DNA of 64,000 nt from CAYQXJ01 sp964421565 (GTDB lineage: Bacteria; Planctomycetota; Brocadiia; SM23-32), in the NCBI GenBank assembly GCA_964421565.1, contig CAYQXJ010000005.1, forward strand, positions 62,001 to 126,000. Reading direction: 5' to 3'. The translations under genes and the position numbers were made by a program. How positions within the stretch are numbered: position 1 is the first letter of the stretch; every line of letters begins with the position of its first letter. The notes beneath the pieces are model-generated. The model was not told where the DNA came from, made no database searches, and saw nothing but the letters and a program-made list of their open reading frames with translations. Below, piece by piece: positions 58,624 to 64,000 of this stretch.

Positions 58624-59844
58624 TCAGGTGACGACCTCTTCGGCCATGTCCAGTTCATCCAGGTCGAGCCCGCGCAACGCCCTGCCGTGACCGTGGTCGC
58701 GCAATCGGCGGATCATATCGTGGCGGAAGTAAGACTGCCTGACAGCCTCGACCGGGTCCAGTTCCCGGTCTTCCACCTGGGCGAGCAGGTAGTTGTTGAC
58801 GCGGTCGTTCATATCCTGCTTGTCCACGGATTTGCCGTAGGCCTCGTCCAGATCCACGAAACCCTCTTCCACGAGGCCCATCAGCGACTCGTTCATCGTG
58901 CACATGCCGTACTTCTTACCGGTCTGGATAACCGACGGAAGCTGATAAGTCTTCTTCTCCCGGATCAGGTTAGCCACGGCGCTGTGGACAACCAGGATCT
59001 CGAAGGCAGCGATGCGACCTTTGACCTTGCGGCGGCAGAGGGTCTGCGCAATGACGGCTTTGAGGGTATTGGACAGCATGACACGTATCTGGGCCTGGCG
59101 GTCGGGGGGGAACTGGTCGATGATACGGTCTACCGTACTGGCTGCCGTGGTCGTGTGTACGGTAGCCAGCACCAGGTGCCCCGTCTCGGCGGCGGTGATA
59201 GCGAGGGCCGTTGTCTCCAGGTCGCGCATCTCTCCCACGAGGATGATGTCTGGGTCCTCGCGGAATGCCTGACGCAGGGCGCGTTTGAAGCTCTCGGTGT
59301 GGACGCCGACCTGGCGGTGGCTGAAGATGCAGTTGATGTTATCGTGCACGAACTCGACCGGGTCCTCGATCGTGACAACGTGGTCGGTTCGATTCTCATT
59401 CGCGTAGTGCAGCAACGCCGCCAGAGTCGTGCTCTTGCCGCAGCCGGTGGGGCCGGTGCAGAGGATGATGCCCTTGGGCAGCATGACCAGATCGATCACC
59501 TCCTTGGGCAGCCCCAGGTCGTCCACAGTCATGATATCGAACGGGATCAGGCGTTGCGCCATGCAAGGACCGTTGATGTCTCGGTAGACATTCGTGCGGA
59601 AACGCGCCATCCCGCTCAGCTCGTAGGCGAAGTCGGTGTCGTTCACCGCTTCGTACTCTTTGCGGTTGCGCTCAGGCAGAATACCGTAGATCAGGGACTT
59701 CACCTGGTCGGCTGTCAGCGGCGGCAGTTTCATCTTCTGCAGCGTGCCGTCGATGCGGACGATCGGCGGGGAACCGGTCACCAGGTGGAGGTCAGAGCCG
59801 CGGTTCTTGACCAGAAAGTTGAGGAACTTATCTATCTGCGCCAT
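58624..59844 (-). CDS. pilT: Twitching motility ATPase PilT
   Basis: 406 aa from ATG 59844, preceded by GGAGGT. Retraction motor for type IV pili. N-terminal PAS-like domain (SDLHLVTGSPPIVRIDG), then the secretion ATPase core: Walker A GPTGCGKSTT, Asp box with VTIEDPVEF, Walker B ILVGEMRD, and the His box TGHLVLATVHT. AIRNLIRE-like SAVANLIREKK and the C-terminal segment are typical of PilT rather than PilB; the C-terminus is about 50 residues longer than E. coli-type PilT. No other pilus gene is nearby. It has its own good promoter. Confidence 0.93.
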   Translation of the reverse strand: MAQIDKFLNFLVKNRGSDLHLVTGSPPIVRIDGTLQKMKLPPLTADQVKSLIYGILPERNRKEYEAVNDTDFAYELSGMARFRTNVYRDINGPCMAQRLIPFDIMTVDDLGLPKEVIDLVMLPKGIILCTGPTGCGKSTTLAALLHYANENRTDHVVTIEDPVEFVHDNINCIFSHRQVGVHTESFKRALRQAFREDPDIILVGEMRDLETTALAITAAETGHLVLATVHTTTAASTVDRIIDQFPPDRQAQIRVMLSNTLKAVIAQTLCRRKVKGRIAAFEILVVHSAVANLIREKKTYQLPSVIQTGKKYGMCTMNESLMGLVEEGFVDLDEAYGKSVDKQDMNDRVNNYLLAQVEDRELDPVEAVRQSYFRHDMIRRLRDHGHGRALRGLDLDELDMAEEVVT

Positions 59845-59890
59845 CAGCACACCTCCGCAGTGGTTTCCGGATCTTCCCGGGGGTTCCGTA

Positions 59891-59919
59891 ATCGTAGCAC
59901 TCCGGGCTCCGGGCGTCAA
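59891..59919 (-). promoter_or_regulatory. Promoter of pilT
   Basis: Minus strand TTGACG (59914-59919), 17-nt spacer, TACGAT (59891-59896). The sequence from 59920 to 60148 shows no gene. Confidence 0.65.
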
Positions 59920-60148
59920 GTTTGACAACGCCATGGCAATCGCCACCCAGTGATCGGTGGTGGGCAGATCGTCTGGCCCGAGATGATGGCACTATGCCTG
60001 AAAGCGTGGTTGGGGTTGGGGGCTGCGCCCCCGGTGCTTCACTACAAGGAGGGGCGGCGGGCTGGGCCGGTATCTGTTCACAGGAGCACGGCCCAGACGG
60101 CAGCGGCTTTCATGCTTCGGCAGGGAGCACATTGTGACAAGGTGCGCC

Positions 60149-60177
60149 TTGCCGTCCGCATGGGCAGCCGGTAGAAT
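60149..60177 (+). promoter_or_regulatory. Promoter of the moaC-MOSC-mogA operon
   Basis: TTGCCG (60149-60154), 17-nt spacer, TAGAAT (60172-60177), 34 nt before the moaC ATG. Confidence 0.65.
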
Positions 60178-60211
60178 GACCAGACGGTGACTGCAGGCGG
60201 AACGGCGACGC

Positions 60212-60679
60212 ATGGAGCATTACGGCGGCACAGTGGATGTATCGTCGAAGGATGTCGTCTTCCGGCGCGCCGTGGCGTGTAGCGTTCTGGAGGCGGAACC
60301 GGGAGTGATCCGGCGCCTGCGGAACGACGACCTGCCGAAGCAGGGCGCGCTGCAGACGGCCCGTGCGGCGGCGCTGCTGGCAGCGAAACATACGGCCCAA
60401 ACCATACCGCATTGCCACCCCATACGCCTGACATCAGTGGAGGTGGAGTTCGCCTTTGAGGAGTCTTCGGTGACCGTGCGTTGCGCCGTGTCAGCACAGG
60501 ACCGCACCGGTCCGGAGATGGAAGCTCTCTACGCAGCGGCAGTCGCCGCCCTCACCCTCTACGACATGGTGAAGGGGGTTTGTACGGGTGCGGCTGTCAA
60601 CAAGACGCAGCTATTGGAGAAAGAGGGAGGCAAGAGTGGACACTGGATCCGGCCAAGGCAAGACGGCGAAGACCGGTAA
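60212..60679 (+). CDS. moaC: Cyclic pyranopterin monophosphate synthase
   Basis: 155 aa. Second step of molybdopterin/tungstopterin synthesis: converts the MoaA product to cPMP. TIPHCHPI (about 65-72) and EMEALYAAAVAALTLYDMVKG contain the conserved His and acidic active-site residues; M-V-K replaces the common M-C-K at the catalytic Lys segment. The protein overlaps the next gene (MOSC) by 44 nt. It serves cofactor supply for AOR at 35 kb and other Mo/W enzymes. Confidence 0.93.
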   Translation: MEHYGGTVDVSSKDVVFRRAVACSVLEAEPGVIRRLRNDDLPKQGALQTARAAALLAAKHTAQTIPHCHPIRLTSVEVEFAFEESSVTVRCAVSAQDRTGPEMEALYAAAVAALTLYDMVKGVCTGAAVNKTQLLEKEGGKSGHWIRPRQDGEDR

Positions 60680-61115
60680 GGTTAAGGCCGTCTGCACCTC
60701 TTCCAGGAAGGGCGTCAGCAAGGAGCCCGTGGCCGAGGTGAACCTTGTGGTCGGAGTCGGCGTTGAGGGAGATGCTCACGCCGGCACAACGAAGCGGCAG
60801 GTCAGTCTGTTGTGTGGCAACAGCATTGAGAAGATACGCGCCCTCGGCGCCGAGGTGGGTCCGGGCGATTTTGCTGAGAACCTGACCGTGGAGGGCTGCA
60901 CCTGGCGAGACTTCCCCCTGGGTGCGCGAATCCAACTCGCCCGCGGGCCCCTGCTGCAAGTCACGCAGATCGGAAAGGAATGCCATACCGGTTGCGCCAT
61001 CGCGGAACAGGTCGGCACATGCGTGATGCCGAAGGAAGGCATATTCGCCCGCGTGCTGAAGGGTGGGCCGGTTCGGCCCGGCGATGAATTGGAGGTCCTT
61101 GCCAATGAGGCCTGA
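60636..61115 (+). CDS. MOSC-domain protein
   Basis: 159 aa from GTG 60636 (GGGAGG upstream, inside the moaC 3' end). The MOSC beta-barrel contains VVGVGVEGDAHAGTTKRQVSLL and GDFAENLTVEG, with the conserved Cys in IGKECHTGCAI near the C-terminus. MOSC proteins bind or transfer sulfur to the pterin cofactor; the stand-alone form without the N-terminal barrel is common beside mogA. It overlaps moaC by 44 nt and mogA by 11 nt. Confidence 0.88.
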   Translation: MDTGSGQGKTAKTGKVKAVCTSSRKGVSKEPVAEVNLVVGVGVEGDAHAGTTKRQVSLLCGNSIEKIRALGAEVGPGDFAENLTVEGCTWRDFPLGARIQLARGPLLQVTQIGKECHTGCAIAEQVGTCVMPKEGIFARVLKGGPVRPGDELEVLANEA

Positions 61116-61599
61116 GGCCGCTGTGCTGGTCGTCAGCGACCGAGTGTCTGCAGGTCTTAGAGAGGACAAGAGTGGGCCTGCTGCGCGCAAAGCGCTTGCG
61201 CCGTTCGCCTCGGTGGTCGCACTGGAGGTCGTCCCTGACGACCAGGCCCGTATAGCTGAGAAGATGCTGGAATGGTGCGCGGGTGGCCTTGACGTGGTTT
61301 TGACCCTGGGGGGGACGGGTTTCTCTCCCCGCGACGTTACGCCGGAGGCCACGCGGCTCGTCATACAGCGCGAAGCGCCGGGACTTGCGACCGGTCTGCT
61401 GATTGACGGTTTGCGCAGTACCTCACGAGCCGTGCTCTCTCGGGCTGTCGCTGGCATCCGAGGCCAGACCCTCATCGTTAACCTGCCCGGCAGTCCTATG
61501 GCCGTCAGGAGTGCAGTTGGCTACCTGGGCCCATTGCTGGAGCACGCGACCGCCATGCTACGCGGCGAAGGGCACGAAGGCGAGCACGCGGATTCGTGA
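61105..61599 (+). CDS. mogA: Molybdopterin adenylyltransferase (MogA/MoaB type)
   Basis: 164 aa from ATG 61105 with GGAGGT about 8 nt upstream. AVLVVSDRVSAGLREDKSGP, TLGGTGFSPRDVTPEAT and IVNLPGSPMAV are the MPT-binding motifs of MogA/MoaB. It adenylates molybdopterin before metal insertion. With moaC and MOSC it forms a coupled operon whose overlaps suggest tight co-expression. MoeA, needed for metal insertion, is not in the window. Confidence 0.9.
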   Translation: MRPEAAVLVVSDRVSAGLREDKSGPAARKALAPFASVVALEVVPDDQARIAEKMLEWCAGGLDVVLTLGGTGFSPRDVTPEATRLVIQREAPGLATGLLIDGLRSTSRAVLSRAVAGIRGQTLIVNLPGSPMAVRSAVGYLGPLLEHATAMLRGEGHEGEHADS

Positions 61600-61631
61600 G
61601 GGTCCTCTCACTGAGTTGAGGAGTTGAGGAT

Positions 61632-62081
61632 ATGCCGCAGGAGGTTGTCGATATCCTGTCACGCTACGGTGGGCGCAGAGAGGAGATCGTGCCCATACTG
61701 CAGGAAGTGCAGGAAGCTGTTGGATATGTGCCGCAGGAGGCGATGAAGCAGGTAGCGGACTTCCTTGGCATCCCGGCAAGCGCCGTTTACGGAATCGTCA
61801 CCTTCTACTCGCAGTTCTACCTTACCCCCCAGGGCCGACATAGGATCAAAGTGTGCCAAGGAACGGCATGTCACGTCCGCGGGGGTAAGCGCGTGCTGGA
61901 AGCACTGCAGGATTACCTGGGTATTAAGCCCGGGGAGACCACAGACGACCACCGGTTTGCCCTGGAGAGGGTGGCCTGCTTCGGCTCTTGTGCGCTGGCT
62001 CCGGTGATGGTTGTTGATGGACGCGTGCACGGGCGAGTGACGCCGCGGAAGGCGACCAAGTTGATGGAGGGCCTGGAGTGA
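61632..62081 (+). CDS. NuoE/HymA-like 2Fe-2S thioredoxin-fold subunit
   Basis: 149 aa. N-terminal helical bundle (LQEVQEAVGYVPQEAM, typical of NuoE), then a thioredoxin-like 2Fe-2S domain with Cys pairs CQGTAC (CX4C) and CFGSC (CX3C). GIPASAVYGIVTFYSQF is the family hallmark. It pairs with the NuoF-like gene that overlaps it by 4 nt (GTGA) and either belongs to complex I or, more likely here, to an electron-bifurcating or NADP-reducing hydrogenase. Confidence 0.9.
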   Translation: MPQEVVDILSRYGGRREEIVPILQEVQEAVGYVPQEAMKQVADFLGIPASAVYGIVTFYSQFYLTPQGRHRIKVCQGTACHVRGGKRVLEALQDYLGIKPGETTDDHRFALERVACFGSCALAPVMVVDGRVHGRVTPRKATKLMEGLE

Positions 62082-63979
62082 GTCTGAAGGAACTGCGAGA
62101 GGAAGCCGAACGGCAATGGGACGAGTTCGCCGGCGCCAATGCGGCGAGGATACTTGTCGGGGCCGGCACCTGCGGCCTGGCAGCCGGCGCGCAGGAAGTG
62201 GCGGATGCGATCACCGAGTGGCTCTCAGATCACGATGTTCCGGGCCGTCTCTGGCACGTGGGCTGCCTGGGTCTCTGCTACGCGGAGCCTCTGGTCGAAC
62301 TCGGGCGGCCGGGCGCGCCCGGCATACTGTGCGGCGAGGTCGAACCGAAGCACGTCTCGGACATCCTGGAAGCATACTTTTTGGAGAAGGCCGGGACGCC
62401 CGAATGTACTCTGGCGATCATGGACGGGGAGTCGTTTGACGACGTTCCCGCGTTCGAACAGTTGCCGGTTATGCGGCCCCAGGCGCGGATCGTGTTGCGC
62501 AACTGTGGGCGCATAGACCCCGAGAACTTCTATCATTATGTCGCGCGGGGCGGCTACGCCGCTTTGGCACGGGCAGTGGAGATGGAACCCGACCAGGTGA
62601 TCGGCCAGGTCAAGCAGAGCGGTCTGCGCGGCCGCGGAGGCGCCGGATTCCCCACGGGCACGAAATGGCAGTTCTGTCGCGAAGCACCAGGCGAGCAGAA
62701 GTACATTATCTGCAACGCTGATGAGGGCGACCCCGGCGCGTTCATGGACCGTTCTGTGCTGGAAAGCGACCCGCACTCGCCCCTGGAAGGGCTGGCCATA
62801 GCTGCATACGCGATCGGTGCTACCGAAGGTTACTTCTACGTACGGGCCGAGTATCCGCTGGCCGTGAAGCGGCTCCGCAAGGCAATAGCGCAGGCGGAGG
62901 AACACGGCCTGCTGGGTGACGGGATTCTGGGCTCTCCATTCAGCTTCCACGTGAAGGTCAAGGAAGGAGCGGGCGCGTTCGTGTGCGGGGAGGAGACGGC
63001 GTTGCTGGCTTCGCTGGAAGGCAGGCGCGGAATGCCACGTAGCCGACCTCCGTTCCCCGCCCAAAGCGGGCTACACGGCAAACCCACCAACATCAACAAC
63101 GTGGAGACACTGGCGAACGTGCCCGTCATCCTGGACCGGGGCAGCGAATGGTTCGCCGGCTTCGGCACGGAGAAGAGCCGGGGCACGAAGACCTTTGCGC
63201 TTGCTGGCAAAGTTAACCGCACCGGCTTGGTCGAAGTTCCCCTTGGGACTACTCTCGCCGAGATCATTCACACCATCGGTGGCGGCATACCCGATGGCAA
63301 GCAGATCAAAGGCGTGCAGACCGGTGGCCCGAGCGGCGGCTGCATACCCGCATCGATGCTGGAGATGCCGGTCGACTACGAACGGCTGGCGGAGGCCGGC
63401 TCGATCATGGGCTCTGGCGGCATGATCGTGCTGGACGAGGAGACATGTATGGTCGACCTGGCTCGCTACTTCCTCGAGTTCACACAGAACGAATCCTGCG
63501 GCAAGTGTGTTCCCTGCCGGCTCGGAACAAAGCAGATGCTTCACCTGCTGGAGAAGATCACCGGTGGGGATGGCACGCAGCATCACGTTGAGCTGCTTGA
63601 GGAGATCGCCGCCACGGTCAATCAGGCCGCGCTGTGCGGCCTCGGCCAGACGGCGCCGAATCCGGTCCTGACCACCCTCCGCTACTTCCGCGATGAATAC
63701 CAGGCTCACATCGCGGACAGATCGTGCGCAGCGGGAGTCTGCACGGCACTTCTGAGGTTCTCGATCAACTCCGACGAATGTATATGCTGCGGGCGGTGCG
63801 CGGCCGACTGTCCGGCCGACTGCATCACGGGCCGCAAAGGCAAAGCGCCCGCGAGGGCGACCGGTCAGGATGCGGAAGAGGGCAAGGTCGGCGAGCCGTT
63901 CGTGATCGACCAGGAAGCCTGTGTGAAGTGCGGCACCTGCCTGGAAGTCTGTCCGGTAGGGGCCGTCCAGAGAGTGTAG
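62078..63979 (+). CDS. NuoF/HymB-like flavoprotein with extra 2Fe-2S and 4Fe-4S domains (hydrogenase/NADH dehydrogenase beta subunit)
   Basis: 633 aa from GTG 62078. Domains in order: 2Fe-2S thioredoxin-like (about 20-110, CLGLC pair); NuoF FMN/NADH core (about 135-420) with GRGGAGFPTGTKW, NADEGDPGAFMDR and CGEETALLASLEGRRGMPR; SLBB-type segment; 4Fe-4S NuoF C-terminal site CGKCVPCRLGTKQM; and two ferredoxin-type clusters CICCGRCAADCPADC and CVKCGTCLEVCPVGA. This five-part layout is that of HymB/HndC in FeFe-hydrogenases and formate dehydrogenases, not classic NuoF, which lacks the added ferredoxin tail. The catalytic subunit should follow beyond the window. Confidence 0.93.
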   Translation: MSLKELREEAERQWDEFAGANAARILVGAGTCGLAAGAQEVADAITEWLSDHDVPGRLWHVGCLGLCYAEPLVELGRPGAPGILCGEVEPKHVSDILEAYFLEKAGTPECTLAIMDGESFDDVPAFEQLPVMRPQARIVLRNCGRIDPENFYHYVARGGYAALARAVEMEPDQVIGQVKQSGLRGRGGAGFPTGTKWQFCREAPGEQKYIICNADEGDPGAFMDRSVLESDPHSPLEGLAIAAYAIGATEGYFYVRAEYPLAVKRLRKAIAQAEEHGLLGDGILGSPFSFHVKVKEGAGAFVCGEETALLASLEGRRGMPRSRPPFPAQSGLHGKPTNINNVETLANVPVILDRGSEWFAGFGTEKSRGTKTFALAGKVNRTGLVEVPLGTTLAEIIHTIGGGIPDGKQIKGVQTGGPSGGCIPASMLEMPVDYERLAEAGSIMGSGGMIVLDEETCMVDLARYFLEFTQNESCGKCVPCRLGTKQMLHLLEKITGGDGTQHHVELLEEIAATVNQAALCGLGQTAPNPVLTTLRYFRDEYQAHIADRSCAAGVCTALLRFSINSDECICCGRCAADCPADCITGRKGKAPARATGQDAEEGKVGEPFVIDQEACVKCGTCLEVCPVGAVQRV

Positions 63980-64000
63980 CGCCGACCCGCGCCGGGTGGC

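Noticed and set aside
57955..59925. A 656-codon plus-strand reading opposite pilT
   Set aside because: Antisense of PilT, whose Walker motifs on the minus strand are intact.
1..64000. CRISPR arrays, insertion sequences, integrases, tRNA or rRNA genes, defence islands
   Set aside because: No repeat-spacer pattern, transposase or integrase motif, or cloverleaf-like sequence was seen; broken genes show point decay rather than insertions.

Overview
The window is GC-rich, densely coded bacterial DNA with sigma70-like promoters and many 4-nt ATGA/GTGA overlaps between co-transcribed genes. A run of 100 N at 55197-55296 marks a scaffold join, so this is probably a metagenome-assembled genome. The omega subunit type, the yicC-gmk-rpoZ-coaC-dut order, transmembrane Ser/Thr kinases, a sulfatase, a heparinase-type lyase and GT-C membrane enzymes suggest an uncultured member of Planctomycetota or a similar phylum such as Armatimonadota. 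Indolepyruvate:ferredoxin oxidoreductase (left edge), tungsten-type aldehyde:ferredoxin oxidoreductase and a HymA/HymB-like NADH-flavoprotein pair (right edge) suggest an anaerobic, ferredoxin-based fermentative metabolism. This placement is inference.

Layout. 0-4 kb: start of iorA, a membrane Ser/Thr kinase, and the GDP-L-fucose pair gmd-fcl. 4-8 kb: queC, an iron-sulfur flavoprotein, and a translationally coupled ECF sigma / anti-sigma-like / secreted protein module, ending at a bidirectional terminator shared with topA. 11-13.6 kb: polysaccharide deacetylase and a second kinase. 13.7-21.5 kb: surface-glycan operon (GT2, GT4, alkaline-phosphatase-superfamily enzyme, YbhN-like flippase-type protein, two polytopic GT-C-like proteins). 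21.5-34.2 kb, all on the minus strand: a glycan-catabolic locus (heparinase II/III, PHP hydrolase, beta-propeller glycosidase, amidohydrolase, cupin, GH116, GH29 fucosidase, sulfatase, GH130) containing two decayed genes. 35-38 kb: AOR-MoaD-ThiF module. 37.9-40 kb: sugar epimerase with a 27-bp operator-like palindrome, and a zinc dehydrogenase. 40-42 kb: an unknown pair of membrane coiled-coil proteins. 42-50.5 kb: housekeeping run pheA, tpiA, secG, yicC, gmk, rpoZ, coaC, dut, aconitase, icd. 50.5-55 kb: TIM-barrel protein, MDR dehydrogenase, SH3 protein, M48 lipoprotein peptidase, stand-alone fumarase beta subunit, nth. 55-60 kb: gap, coiled-coil secreted protein, methyltransferase relic, small conserved-looking protein, nucleoside deoxyribosyltransferase-like protein, nnrE, lipoprotein, pilT. 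60-64 kb: moaC-MOSC-mogA and then nuoE/nuoF-like genes.

How the parts fit. The cell makes GDP-fucose and exports or assembles glycans, while the 21-34 kb locus is equipped to strip fucose and sulfate from external glycans. AOR needs a pterin cofactor; moaC, MOSC and mogA at 60 kb belong to that pathway, and MoaD/ThiF beside AOR look like dedicated accessory proteins. I found no CRISPR array, insertion sequence, prophage, tRNA or rRNA. The items most worth following up are the unknown coupled modules (ECF-secreted protein; coiled-coil pair), the palindrome at the epimerase start and the decayed genes, rather than a clearly new defence or mobile system.
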